Positions 17,755 to 26,446 of a stretch of DNA of 64,000 bases are shown here, one piece after another (positions within the stretch are counted from its first letter, which is position 1; each line of letters opens with the position of its first letter). The notes below the pieces were generated by a model. The model made no database searches, was not told the DNA's origin, and saw only the letters and a program-made list of their open reading frames with translations. A program made the translations under genes and the position numbers. Source of the stretch: Dyadobacter psychrotolerans (GTDB lineage Bacteria > Bacteroidota > Bacteroidia > Cytophagales > Spirosomataceae); contig NZ_SMFL01000001.1 of the NCBI RefSeq assembly GCF_004349265.1, positions 434,001 to 498,000 on the forward strand. Reading direction: 5' to 3'.

Positions 17755-18798
17755 TTACGCATTCACCTGCCTGATCACATTCTTGATATTCAATTCGATA
17801 ATATCTGTCATACTTTCACAGCGATTATATTGCAGATCTTTGTAATGTTTTGCAAGTCCTGAACTGAGCTGATGTATGTTATCGGAAGTTGAAATATTAT
17901 CTTTTTTGGAAACATCCCTTAATTCTTTTAACCGGTACCTTTCGCTTCTTGCCTGATACATAATGGAAGATTGCTCTTCCTGCTGGTATTGCAAAACCGT
18001 TTTATCCGTCAGATATTCCATAGCCAGTTCCACATACGCGAGATTCTCTTTGAAAAACTGCGGCATGTAAACTTTAAGGTTTCCTTCGTAAAACTGCTGG
18101 TCGAAATCGATGGCACGGAGGCGAAACTGAAAGTCATCAAAGTCTGGTGTGATTTGCATTACAAAATTATAGGCACGCATGTCACCGAGGAGCGTTATCA
18201 TACAGCGTTCATTAAACTTAACAAACTCTTTGGCTATACGTATCGGATTGTAATCGGTATGTCCCAGGCGTGTCTGTGCAAATACGTCACCAGGAATTCC
18301 GGCAATATGTTCTTCGATCAAAGTATCGCCGTCAACCAGATAATTTACCTGATTGGGTGAAAAAATTTCTTCCAGTTCCAGGCCATAAATGCGGGAAGCA
18401 TCGGCTTTTTTTACATAAAAATAATCGTAAATATCATTGAGCCGGTTAACGATTTTGATCCGGAAAGGATTGGAATTTCCAAATTTACAGTAATCAATCC
18501 GGTCGATGTATTTATGCTCGACAATTCTCAAATTTCCCGACGCTTTCAAAATCGCATAGGCCTTTTTAAGACCGGAATGCAGCCTTTCAATCTCATGAGG
18601 CGGATACATCGGGCTTTCCCAAAGCGTATCTTTCCCAAACTTATCCATCACCGGAAACGACTCATGAAAATGAAGAAGATCCTGATAACCAACCGGAAGT
18701 TTGGCATCACGCTGATATAAACGCAGATATTTTCGCAATTCCGAGCTTACCGGATAAATTGGTTTTTTCTTCAGTATCGTTACATCCCCTTTTTCCAT
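17755..18798 (-). CDS. Uncharacterised protein with kinase-like motifs
   Basis: This 347-residue protein is not one I can place in a named family. No signal peptide or membrane segment is seen. Two short motifs recall the catalytic core of protein-kinase-like / aminoglycoside-phosphotransferase folds: GDMRAYN at residues 205-211 (pattern GDxxxxN, the catalytic loop) and AIDFD at 229-233 (like the IDFD/DFG metal-binding motif), spaced 24 residues apart. A YFYVKKADASRI stretch (126-137) and EEHIAGIPGDVF (162-173) could be the nucleotide-binding strand and hinge. The C-terminal about 100 residues are helical and charged. A catalytic function is inferred only. It lies just upstream of mnmA on the same strand. 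Confidence 0.75.
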   Translation of the reverse strand: MEKGDVTILKKKPIYPVSSELRKYLRLYQRDAKLPVGYQDLLHFHESFPVMDKFGKDTLWESPMYPPHEIERLHSGLKKAYAILKASGNLRIVEHKYIDRIDYCKFGNSNPFRIKIVNRLNDIYDYFYVKKADASRIYGLELEEIFSPNQVNYLVDGDTLIEEHIAGIPGDVFAQTRLGHTDYNPIRIAKEFVKFNERCMITLLGDMRAYNFVMQITPDFDDFQFRLRAIDFDQQFYEGNLKVYMPQFFKENLAYVELAMEYLTDKTVLQYQQEEQSSIMYQARSERYRLKELRDVSKKDNISTSDNIHQLSSGLAKHYKDLQYNRCESMTDIIELNIKNVIRQVNA

Positions 18799-18995
18799 AA
18801 GCCAGAATAATCAGACCGCTAATTTTGATGATAATTTCAATTGTTGGTTTTTGAAATTACAAATTTCCTAACAAACAAATTCAAATCTCCTGGGATCATC
18901 AAATTAACCTGATAATCGTCGGTAATGAGAAGATGATTTTGGAGTAATAAAATTCAGGTCAGATTGGCGTTTGTCCTGATTTAAGTGATCAGCAA

Positions 18996-19634
18996 ATGTT
19001 AACTTTACAGAAGCTAAAACATCTGCTAATGAATGCGCCTGATAACCTTTTTGGTCTTGTAATTTGCGGTGGGGAAAGCTCGCGAATGGGATCAGACAAA
19101 GGAACGCTTACCTACTACGAAAAACCTCAGCGTTATCATGTCTATGATTTACTGACGCCGCTTTGCAACAAAGTTTTTTTATCCTGCAATAAAACCCAGG
19201 CCGGCTCCATTTCAGGTCATTACCTGGTTTTAACCGATCTCTCCGAATTTGAAAACATCGGTCCGATAGCTGCGTTACTGACAGCATTCAACCTTTACCC
19301 CGAACATAATTTTCTCGTTGCAGGCTGTGATTATCCTTTTTTGCAGGAAAGCGATTTCAGAAATTTTCTCAGTCAGGCCGGACGGAAATGTATCGCAGCT
19401 GCGTTTTATAACAGTCAGGACAAGTATGAACCGCTGCTGGCTTACTATTCAAGCAAAGCGGGAGCTTTGTTACGAGAGCATTTTAATAATAAAGAATACT
19501 CACTTCAGTATTTTTTAAAAAAAATCAATGCAGAAAAGTTTATTCCCGATGATCCAAAAGTCATGATCAGCGTAGATACACCAAAAGAATATGTTGCCGC
19601 GCAGGCATTAATAGGCTCTGTAAATAACCTTTAA
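18996..19634 (+). CDS. mobA: Molybdenum cofactor guanylyltransferase-like (MobA family)
   Basis: This 212-residue nucleotidyltransferase should attach GMP to molybdopterin to form the Mo-bis-MGD-type cofactor. It has the family N-terminal motif LVICGGESSRMGSDKG (about 21-36), the LVLTDL and VAGCDYPFL (about 108-116) segments with the metal-binding Asp, and YEPLLAYY. The ATG at 18996 and a second at 19029 are both possible; the second gives a more typical N-terminus. It opens a four-gene plus-strand unit for a molybdenum oxidoreductase, which supports the assignment over other NTP transferases. Confidence 0.85.
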   Translation: MLTLQKLKHLLMNAPDNLFGLVICGGESSRMGSDKGTLTYYEKPQRYHVYDLLTPLCNKVFLSCNKTQAGSISGHYLVLTDLSEFENIGPIAALLTAFNLYPEHNFLVAGCDYPFLQESDFRNFLSQAGRKCIAAAFYNSQDKYEPLLAYYSSKAGALLREHFNNKEYSLQYFLKKINAEKFIPDDPKVMISVDTPKEYVAAQALIGSVNNL

Positions 19635-19639
19635 AAAAA

Positions 19640-20473
19640 ATGCAAATCAGCGGAATAGAAACACGAACAATCAGAAAAGTGACATCCTTAGATACCTCCG
19701 ATGAAGAAGATTTACTGGCCGCGGAGGAGCCGCTGGAAATTAGCATATCTTATTTTGAAGGCGAAAAATCGGTAAAAAAGAGCATTTCGGTTACCATGCG
19801 TACACCAGGGCATGATGATGAACTTGCACTTGGATTTTTATTTACAGAAGGTATTATTAAAAGTAAAAGTCAGGTAAAACAAGTCAGTGCAAATGTTTTA
19901 GACGAAAATAAAATGTCGGTTTATCTTCACGAAGGCCAGATACCAAATTTAAATACATCTGAACGAAATTTTTACACGACTTCCAGCTGTGGAGTTTGCG
20001 GGAAGGCCAGTATTGATGCCATTAAAACGACTTCACTTTACTCCTTGCAACTCGATGATATTATTATTCCAAGGGATATTATTTTTTCGCTGGCTGTTCA
20101 ATTAAAAAAGCAGCAGGAAATTTTTGAAAGCACAGGCGGATTACATGCATCTGCCCTTTTTGATCTGGCAGGAAATTTTCTTTGTCTTCGGGAAGATGTT
20201 GGCAGGCATAATGCTTTAGATAAGATAATCGGCTTTACTTTTAACCAGAATAATTTACCGTTGACCAACAGGATACTATTACTCAGCGGGAGAGCAAGTT
20301 TTGAACTGATACAAAAAGCAAGTATGGCAGGAATACGGGTTGTTGCAGCTATCGGCGCTCCTTCCAGTCTTGCAGTACAACTTGCAGAAGAAAGTAATAT
20401 TACACTTATCGGTTTTTTGGGTAAGGAAAAATTCAATATTTATTCCGGCTTCCACCGGATCAGCGAATTATGA
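19640..20473 (+). CDS. fdhD: Formate dehydrogenase accessory sulfurtransferase FdhD
   Basis: This 277-residue protein matches FdhD, which passes sulfur from IscS to the molybdenum cofactor before insertion in formate dehydrogenase-type enzymes. Visible landmarks are the SVTMRTPGHDDELALGFLFTEG segment (split across residues about 50-72), the CxxC motif in SSCGVCGKAS (about 115-124), REDVGRHNALDKIIG (about 183-197), and a C-terminal GRASFELIQKA helix. It begins 5 bases after the mobA-like gene and overlaps the next gene by 4 bases. Confidence 0.95.
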   Translation: MQISGIETRTIRKVTSLDTSDEEDLLAAEEPLEISISYFEGEKSVKKSISVTMRTPGHDDELALGFLFTEGIIKSKSQVKQVSANVLDENKMSVYLHEGQIPNLNTSERNFYTTSSCGVCGKASIDAIKTTSLYSLQLDDIIIPRDIIFSLAVQLKKQQEIFESTGGLHASALFDLAGNFLCLREDVGRHNALDKIIGFTFNQNNLPLTNRILLLSGRASFELIQKASMAGIRVVAAIGAPSSLAVQLAEESNITLIGFLGKEKFNIYSGFHRISEL

Positions 20474-20835
20474 AAATACGGATTCAGGGAAATTCAGTGC
20501 GACTAAGACTTTCCCGAACAGAAGTTGAGACACTTTGCCTGGAAGGCTATATTCAGGAAAATACATCATTTGGTAGCAGCATTTTCAGTTATGCAGTAAA
20601 GCGGGCTCCGTTGCTGAACGAAATTGAAGCTTCATTTAATACCAGCCAGATCACCATGTTCGTACCTGAGACTTTCCTGAAAAACTGGGCAGAAAATAAC
20701 ATTGTTGGCCTGGATGCCAGGATGAAGATTGAAGCTGACAAGGAGCTTTATCTCTTACTTGAAAAAGATTTTAAATGTTTGGATACTACCGAGGATCAGT
20801 CGGACAATTATGAAAACCCTAATTTAACCTGTTAA
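20470..20835 (+). CDS. Small conserved protein in the fdhD/YdeP operon (DUF7009-like)
   Basis: This 121-residue protein starts MKIRIQGNSVRLRLSRTEVE and is rich in beta strands, with a central ITMFVPETFLKNW and an acidic Cys-containing tail (FKCLDTTEDQ). I recall such proteins next to fdhD in other Bacteroidota (DUF7009), with no known function. Its ATG overlaps the fdhD stop (ATGA), and it is 1 base from the oxidoreductase gene, so it is translated with both. A role in assembly of the Mo enzyme is an inference from position only. Confidence 0.75.
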   Translation: MKIRIQGNSVRLRLSRTEVETLCLEGYIQENTSFGSSIFSYAVKRAPLLNEIEASFNTSQITMFVPETFLKNWAENNIVGLDARMKIEADKELYLLLEKDFKCLDTTEDQSDNYENPNLTC

Positions 20836-20836
20836 G

Positions 20837-23155
20837 ATGAATAATGAATCTGCTGATGTGCAAGGTGCGGAAAATCCTGAAAAACTTACAGGTTTAAAAC
20901 GTGGTGAGATAAAAAAAGCAGCCGCCGGAATTCCGGCCGTCGTTTCCAGTTTTCAAAAAGTAGCAAAAGAGGCCGGTGTTACACGCGGCATGAAAGCGCT
21001 TTGGAACCTGAATAAAAAAGGGGGTTTTGACTGTCCGAGCTGCGCGTGGCCGGATCCCGACGATGAACGTTCTGGAATTGCTGAGTACTGCGAAAATGGC
21101 GCACGAGCCGTTGCGGAAGAAGCGACGGCAAAAAAACTGGATGCGGATTTTTTTGCCAAAAATTCTGTCACTGATCTCGCCAAATTATCTGATTACGAAA
21201 TCGGAGGAAAAGGAAGGATTGCACAGCCCATGCTCCTGCCAGCCGGAGCAACGTTTTACCAGCCTATTTCCTGGAATGCAGCATTTGAAAAAATAGGTCT
21301 GGCTTTAAACCGGCTTTCTTCTCCGGATGAAGCGATATTTTATACTTCCGGAAGAACAAGCAATGAAGCGGCATTTTTGTACCAGCTTTTCGTTCGGGAA
21401 TACGGAACAAACAACCTGCCTGATTGCAGTAACATGTGCCATGAAAGCAGTGGCGTTGCTTTGGGCGAATCTCTTGGAATTGGCAAAGGTTCGGTTACGC
21501 TTGATGATTTTAATGAAGCAGAGGTGATTATTATTCTGGGCCAAAATCCGGGGACAAATCACCCAAGAATGCTTACGGCACTGCAAAAAGCCAAAGCAAA
21601 GGGTGCAAAAATTATTTCAATTAACCCTCTGCCTGAAACGGGTCTGATGGGCTTCAACAATCCTCAGACGGTTCAGGGTGTTTTGGGGATCAATCCTTCA
21701 CTCACCGATATTTTTTTACAGGTAAAAATCAATGGTGATATGGCTGCTTTGCAGGCCATTGAAATACTGCTAATGGCAGCAGAAGAAAAAAATCCGGGTA
21801 GCGTTCTCAATCAGGAATTTATACAGAACAATACGATCGGATTCGAAGATTTTAACCAACATTTAAAAAACAAAGATGCAGAAGACCTGGCTAAAATAAG
21901 CGGAATTCCTTTTTCACTTATTCAGCAAACAGCAACACTTCTCGCAGGCAAAAGTAAAATCATCGCCTGCTGGGCTATGGGACTTACTCAGCACAAAAAC
22001 GCGGTGGACAGCATCAAGGAAATTGTTAACCTGCTATTGTTAAAAGGAAGTATCGGAAAGCCGGGAGCAGGAACCTGTCCAGTACGCGGACATAGCAATG
22101 TGCAGGGCGACCGTACGATGGGAATTTTTGAAAAACCATCCGAAAAGTTCCTTACTTCGATTGAACGGAATTTTCAGTTTTTACCTCCGAAAAAACACGG
22201 TTTTGATGTCGTTGAGTCCATTAAAGCGATGCATGAAGGAAAAGCGAAGGTTTTCTTTGCCATGGGCGGAAATTTCCTTTCCGCTACTCCGGATACGAAT
22301 TTCACAGCCGAGGCACTTCAAAATTGCAGTTTGACAGTTCAGGTTTCCACAAAGCTAAACCGCAGCCATCTGATTCATGGAAAAGAAGCACTGATTTTAC
22401 CCTGTTTGGGCCGAAGCGACAAGGATATGAAAAATGGCGAAAACCGGTTTATCTCCTGTGAAAATTCGATGGGCGTTATTCAGTCATCCAAAGGCATACT
22501 TGATCCAATCTCCGATCAGCTGCTTAGCGAACCGGAAATTGTCTGCAGGCTGGCCAAAGCTACGCTAGGTAAGAGAAGTAAAATCGATTGGCAGCTTTAC
22601 ACTGAAAATTACGATGTGATCCGCGAGGATATTGAAAGGACAATTACGGGTTTTGACAAATACAACGAACGTGTTAGAATACCGGGTGGATTTTATCTGC
22701 CAAACTGTAACCGGGATGGAAATTTCGATACAGCTTCCTCAAAAGCACATTTTAACCTGGCAAATGTTACCGGTCCTGATCTAGAGGATGACGAAATAAT
22801 CATGATGACGATTCGCAGCCATGACCAGTTTAACACGACAATTTATGGACTGAATGACCGATACCGGGGAATTTACAATGAACGACGCGTAGTATTGATG
22901 AATGAACAGGATATAAAAAAGCGCGATCTTGTAAACGGTGAACTTGTCGATTTAATCAATTTTCATGACGGCGTAGAAAGAACAGCAAACAAATTTGTTG
23001 TGATAGCTTACCCGATTCCTGAAGACTGCTGTGCAACCTATTTTCCTGAAACAAATGTTTTGGTTCCTATCAATAGTGTGGCTGATAAAAGTAATACGCC
23101 AACTTCTAAACAGGTTATTATCAAAATCAAAGCACATCAGCCTGTCAATTCTTAA
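20837..23155 (+). CDS. FdhF/YdeP family molybdopterin oxidoreductase
   Basis: This 772-residue protein belongs to the YdeP group of molybdopterin oxidoreductases related to the formate dehydrogenase alpha subunit. It has the YdeP-type N-terminus with FDCPSCAWPDPDDER (about 63-77) and a further Cys in AEYCENG, instead of the classical N-terminal four-cysteine 4Fe-4S motif. MoCo-binding segments are seen: YTSGRTSNEAAFLYQLF, SNMCHESSG, GQNPGTNHPRML, GTCPVRGHSNVQGDR, and a C-terminal MGD domain (RSHDQFNTTIYG). The substrate is unknown; in E. coli YdeP is associated with acid resistance. It is the last gene of the unit and no electron-transfer subunit is adjacent. Confidence 0.9.
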   Translation: MNNESADVQGAENPEKLTGLKRGEIKKAAAGIPAVVSSFQKVAKEAGVTRGMKALWNLNKKGGFDCPSCAWPDPDDERSGIAEYCENGARAVAEEATAKKLDADFFAKNSVTDLAKLSDYEIGGKGRIAQPMLLPAGATFYQPISWNAAFEKIGLALNRLSSPDEAIFYTSGRTSNEAAFLYQLFVREYGTNNLPDCSNMCHESSGVALGESLGIGKGSVTLDDFNEAEVIIILGQNPGTNHPRMLTALQKAKAKGAKIISINPLPETGLMGFNNPQTVQGVLGINPSLTDIFLQVKINGDMAALQAIEILLMAAEEKNPGSVLNQEFIQNNTIGFEDFNQHLKNKDAEDLAKISGIPFSLIQQTATLLAGKSKIIACWAMGLTQHKNAVDSIKEIVNLLLLKGSIGKPGAGTCPVRGHSNVQGDRTMGIFEKPSEKFLTSIERNFQFLPPKKHGFDVVESIKAMHEGKAKVFFAMGGNFLSATPDTNFTAEALQNCSLTVQVSTKLNRSHLIHGKEALILPCLGRSDKDMKNGENRFISCENSMGVIQSSKGILDPISDQLLSEPEIVCRLAKATLGKRSKIDWQLYTENYDVIREDIERTITGFDKYNERVRIPGGFYLPNCNRDGNFDTASSKAHFNLANVTGPDLEDDEIIMMTIRSHDQFNTTIYGLNDRYRGIYNERRVVLMNEQDIKKRDLVNGELVDLINFHDGVERTANKFVVIAYPIPEDCCATYFPETNVLVPINSVADKSNTPTSKQVIIKIKAHQPVNS

Positions 23156-23249
23156 CAATTAGATGACACATACATTTCAAATAATCTCTTTCTTTGCGGG
23201 TAAATGAGGAGTAAAACGGCCTTAGTATCCCAGGTTTAATTCACTAGCT

Positions 23250-24020
23250 ATGAGAAAGAATATTTTTATAATTGCAGCCACTTTATTTTGCCTGATCACT
23301 TCTGAAGGTATGTCCCAGAATAAAAATAAGGTAATCGCCCACCGCGGCGCATGGAAAAATACCGGAGCCACTGAAAATTCGATTGCAGCTCTCCAGCACG
23401 CCATTGATCTGGGGTGTTATGGAAGTGAGTTTGATGTGCACATGTCGGCAGATTCTGTACTGTATGTAAATCACGACCATACGATTAAAGGAACAGATAT
23501 TGAAAAAGCGACTTCACAGGAATTATCCCAAATTAAACTGGGTAATGGCGAAACATTGCCAACATTGGAAGCTTACCTGAAAACAGGAAGTAAGCAGAAA
23601 AAAACAAGGCTCATTCTGGAGATAAAAACGTCGTCAGTTAGCAAAGAGCGTTCACTTGCATTGGCTGCAAAATGTGTAGAAATGGTCAAAAAATTAAAAG
23701 TTGAGAAAATAACGGACTATATAGCCTTTGACTTCGATGTTTGTTTGAAAGTAAAAGAACTGGCTCCAAAAGCACATGTGGAATATCTGAACGGAGATAA
23801 AACGCCTGAGGAAATAAAATCAGCAGGCTTAGATGGCATCGATTATCATTTCAATGTTTTAAAGAAGAAGGAAAACTACATCAAAGAAATCCGTGATCTG
23901 AAACTGACAACCAACGTCTGGACGGTAAATGATGAGGCCATGATGAAATATTTTTTGGAACAGGGCGTGGATTACATTACTACTAATGAACCGGAATTGC
24001 TGCTTAAAATTTCGAAGTAA
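23250..24020 (+). CDS. Secreted glycerophosphodiester phosphodiesterase
   Basis: This 256-residue protein has a short Sec signal peptide (about 1-22, ending MSQ) and a complete GDPD barrel. The active-site motifs are HRGAWKNTGATENS (about 31-44) with the catalytic His, EFDVHMSAD (about 58-66) with metal ligands, and VNHDHTIKGT with the second catalytic His. It should hydrolyse glycerophosphodiesters in the periplasm to glycerol-3-phosphate. It is convergent with the M48 protease gene. Confidence 0.92.
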   Translation: MRKNIFIIAATLFCLITSEGMSQNKNKVIAHRGAWKNTGATENSIAALQHAIDLGCYGSEFDVHMSADSVLYVNHDHTIKGTDIEKATSQELSQIKLGNGETLPTLEAYLKTGSKQKKTRLILEIKTSSVSKERSLALAAKCVEMVKKLKVEKITDYIAFDFDVCLKVKELAPKAHVEYLNGDKTPEEIKSAGLDGIDYHFNVLKKKENYIKEIRDLKLTTNVWTVNDEAMMKYFLEQGVDYITTNEPELLLKISK

Positions 24021-24074
24021 GAATGTTAAAGGAGCCTTAGTTTATCGAATTCCTATTTTTTTATAGCGGGATGA

Positions 24075-24860
24075 TTATTTTTGAATTGCAGATTTGATAA
24101 GTTCTTCGCGACTTTCCGTCACAGTATGTGTCTGAGCAAATCCGAAAGTATGGTTTTCTTTTAATGAGTCAATCAAAACTGAGATAAGCCGCAGCAAAGC
24201 ATCAGGATTATAACCTACCTCCAACAAATATTTCACAGCTAGATTGTCGCATTCAATCTCGTCACTTTCCTTGTAATTCAGTTTCAGAAACTTGGAAACA
24301 TAGTTTTCAGTTTCGGTTTGCAAAGATTTTCCTTGTTTAGAACCAGACAGTGCGTTAATGAGATTTTCACCAGTTAGCCTCTCAGTGGCGTGCCGGCCAA
24401 GTACATGAGCAATTTCATGACTTAAAATAGATGCAATTTCATCTTCCGTTTTTAATTTTTCAAGAAAACCCTGTGTAATAAATATTTGTCCGCCGGGAAG
24501 GGCAAAAGCATTTACTATCTGAGAATCAGCAAGCACATGGAAGTCAAACTGGTAACCTGACTTGTCGGCTCCGGGCGTGCCAACGAGTTTAGCACCAATG
24601 TTTTTTACTCTTGTTTGAACCGGTTTTTCTTTATACAAACCACCAAATTTAGCGGCCAGTTGCGGAGCGCATTGTAACCCAATCCGGATTTCCTCCTGAA
24701 CGGTAAGAACGATATACTGTCTTTTGCCTGTAACCGGATTTACCTGAGCTTCACGAAAAAAGCACAGCCAAACGACTATCAACATTACAACTATAAGTAG
24801 TAAGCCAAGTAGTACTTTTTGCATTACCGGGTTTGTTGTTAAAAGTAAAAAGTCCTGCAC
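24075..24860 (-). CDS. M48 family metalloprotease, membrane-anchored
   Basis: This 261-residue protein has one N-terminal membrane helix (about 13-32) and a periplasmic M48 peptidase domain. The zinc site is HEIAHVLGRH (about 133-142) with the third ligand in the later SDEIECDNLAVKYL segment. The GGQIFITQGFLE stretch before the helix is typical of the BepA/LoiP/YggG subgroup, which controls outer-membrane protein quality. It follows metX on the same strand with a 38-base gap, so it may be transcribed with it. Confidence 0.9.
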   Translation of the reverse strand: MQDFLLLTTNPVMQKVLLGLLLIVVMLIVVWLCFFREAQVNPVTGKRQYIVLTVQEEIRIGLQCAPQLAAKFGGLYKEKPVQTRVKNIGAKLVGTPGADKSGYQFDFHVLADSQIVNAFALPGGQIFITQGFLEKLKTEDEIASILSHEIAHVLGRHATERLTGENLINALSGSKQGKSLQTETENYVSKFLKLNYKESDEIECDNLAVKYLLEVGYNPDALLRLISVLIDSLKENHTFGFAQTHTVTESREELIKSAIQK

Positions 24861-24898
24861 ATGATGTTACAGTACTTTTGTGATCATTAAAATATGAA

Positions 24899-25960
24899 TC
24901 AACCGATTTTGGCTACCTGTAACTGTCCGTTTGTCTGCTGCCAGGCTTTTATTACCTGAGTCAATTGTTTATATTCAATCAGAAAACCATCATGACCATA
25001 AAGCGAATCGATTTCCTGAAAAACCGCATCAGGAATATGACGGGCCAGAAACTGCTGTTCGGAAAGCGGGAAAAGTAAGTCCGACTTGATACCAAGCACC
25101 AGCGTTTTGGCTTTAACCATCCCAAGCGCGTGGACAATTCCGCCGCGATTACGGCCTACATTGTGTGAGTCCATTATTTTGGACAGGATCCAGTACGCAT
25201 TGGCATTAAATCTTTTAACAAATTTATCACCCTGGTATTGCTGATAAGAAGAAGCACGGAAATCGTCTATCTGATCAGGATTATCGCGGGCCTGGGTGAA
25301 ATTATAAGTATCATAATTACGGTATGACAGCAAGGCAATGGAACGTGCTGCACGCATGCCCATTTTTCCTGCTTCCTCGTTATCGTCAGTAAATGTAGGG
25401 TCGGCTTCGATGGCCATCCGCTGTGATTCGTTAAAGGCAACACCCCAGGGAGAATGTAGCGCGTTGGAAGCAATCAGAATGAGTTCATCAAAAAGATCGG
25501 GTACTTCCACAGCCCATTCCAGCGCCTGCTGCCCACCGAGCGAACCGCCAATGCAAATATTTATTTTTTTGATCTGAAGTTCCTGACGCAAGATTTCCAA
25601 AGTCCCTACAACATCTCTAACCGTTATAATTGGAAAATCGCGATAAAAAGGCTTTTGCGTTTTAGGATTTATGGAAGCCGGTCCGGTGGACCCGTATGCC
25701 GACCCGATTACATTAACACAGATTATAAAGTATTTTGCCGGATCGTAGTACTTGCCGTCTCCAACCAATCCATCCCACCACTCGGTTACGTTTGAATTTC
25801 CGGTCAGAGCATGACAAACCCATACTATATTATCGTCATTCGCATTTCTGGTGCCGTATGTTGTGTATGCCAGCTCGAAACCCGGCAATTCCCGGCCAAG
25901 TTCGAGGGAATAAGTATATGGATACCTAAAAGTTTTTTGTTCCGCTTGCATAAGTGCCAA
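24899..25960 (-). CDS. metX: Homoserine O-acetyltransferase
   Basis: This 353-residue alpha/beta hydrolase-fold enzyme acetylates homoserine with acetyl-CoA, opening methionine synthesis by direct sulfhydrylation. The nucleophile elbow is GGSLGGQQALEW (Ser about residue 141); the acid is in GIKSDLLFP and the His in LYGHDGFLIE near the C-terminus. NITEWWDGLVGDGK-like residues early in the chain (SNVTEWWDGLVG) are diagnostic. The gene is preceded by a SAM-I riboswitch, which supports the methionine role over the related serine acetyltransferase function. Confidence 0.95.
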   Translation of the reverse strand: MALMQAEQKTFRYPYTYSLELGRELPGFELAYTTYGTRNANDDNIVWVCHALTGNSNVTEWWDGLVGDGKYYDPAKYFIICVNVIGSAYGSTGPASINPKTQKPFYRDFPIITVRDVVGTLEILRQELQIKKINICIGGSLGGQQALEWAVEVPDLFDELILIASNALHSPWGVAFNESQRMAIEADPTFTDDNEEAGKMGMRAARSIALLSYRNYDTYNFTQARDNPDQIDDFRASSYQQYQGDKFVKRFNANAYWILSKIMDSHNVGRNRGGIVHALGMVKAKTLVLGIKSDLLFPLSEQQFLARHIPDAVFQEIDSLYGHDGFLIEYKQLTQVIKAWQQTNGQLQVAKIG

Positions 25961-26135
25961 AGCACAGGTTAAAAAATTCGAAATAGTCTAATAGAATGCT
26001 TTTTATGGCATGAAGCCGAAAAAACATGAATCTGATCATTGAGATTTTCTCAACGCCAAATACGAGATTAAAGCCATCCGGCTTACGGAAATGTGTAAGT
26101 TCATTCGCGAATTGATTTTATATCTCCTAAATAAT

Positions 26136-26225
26136 TTAGGTGGGAATTAGCACCTTTCTCCAATGTGGTAGCAGGTTGCCAGAGGTTCGTTGAGCCCATT
26201 CTCTCGCCTCTTCTTTATAAATCAA
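26136..26225 (-). promoter_or_regulatory. SAM-I (S-box) riboswitch upstream of metX
   Basis: Read on the minus strand this has the S-box core in order: AAGAGGCGAGAGAATGGGC, then GAACCTCTGGCAACC, and GGTGCTAATTCC about 25 bases later. These are the P2/J1-2, P3 and J3/4 elements of the SAM-I aptamer. P1 can be closed by ATTTA near 26222 with TAAAT near 26137. About 180 bases lie between the aptamer and metX; they hold a short hairpin (TTGAGATTTTCTCAA) but no clear terminator, so control could be at transcription or translation. Known family behaviour is repression when SAM is plentiful. Confidence 0.88.
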
Positions 26226-26249
26226 TCGCTGTCTTGTGAAGCAATTGAC

Positions 26250-26290
26250 TTGATGCTGCAATATTAAGCCCGGATCGCTGAAAATGCAAA
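26250..26290 (-). promoter_or_regulatory. Candidate promoter for the metX leader
   Basis: On the minus strand a TTTG box is followed after about 20 bases by TAATATTG, one base off the TAnnTTTG element. It would start transcription some 30 bases before the SAM riboswitch. Confidence 0.35.
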
Positions 26291-26417
26291 TTCCGTCCGC
26301 TTTAATTTAAATTCAGATTCCACCATCCGGGCACGAAGTCCTAAAAAATAGACTTGACTTTTTTAGTTTTTTATCCACTTCCGCTGCCACCATTCTCCAT
26401 ATTCATTTCGATATGCT

Positions 26418-26425
26418 TACATTTG
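26418..26425 (+). promoter_or_regulatory. Candidate promoter -7 element for the DUF721 gene
   Basis: TACATTTG matches TAnnTTTG and lies 22 bases before the preferred ATG at 26447. It argues against translation starting at the upstream in-frame ATG at 26354. The rest of 25961-26446 holds the metX leader and no other gene. Confidence 0.45.
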
Positions 26426-26446
26426 CAGCGAGGCACCACTCTGACT

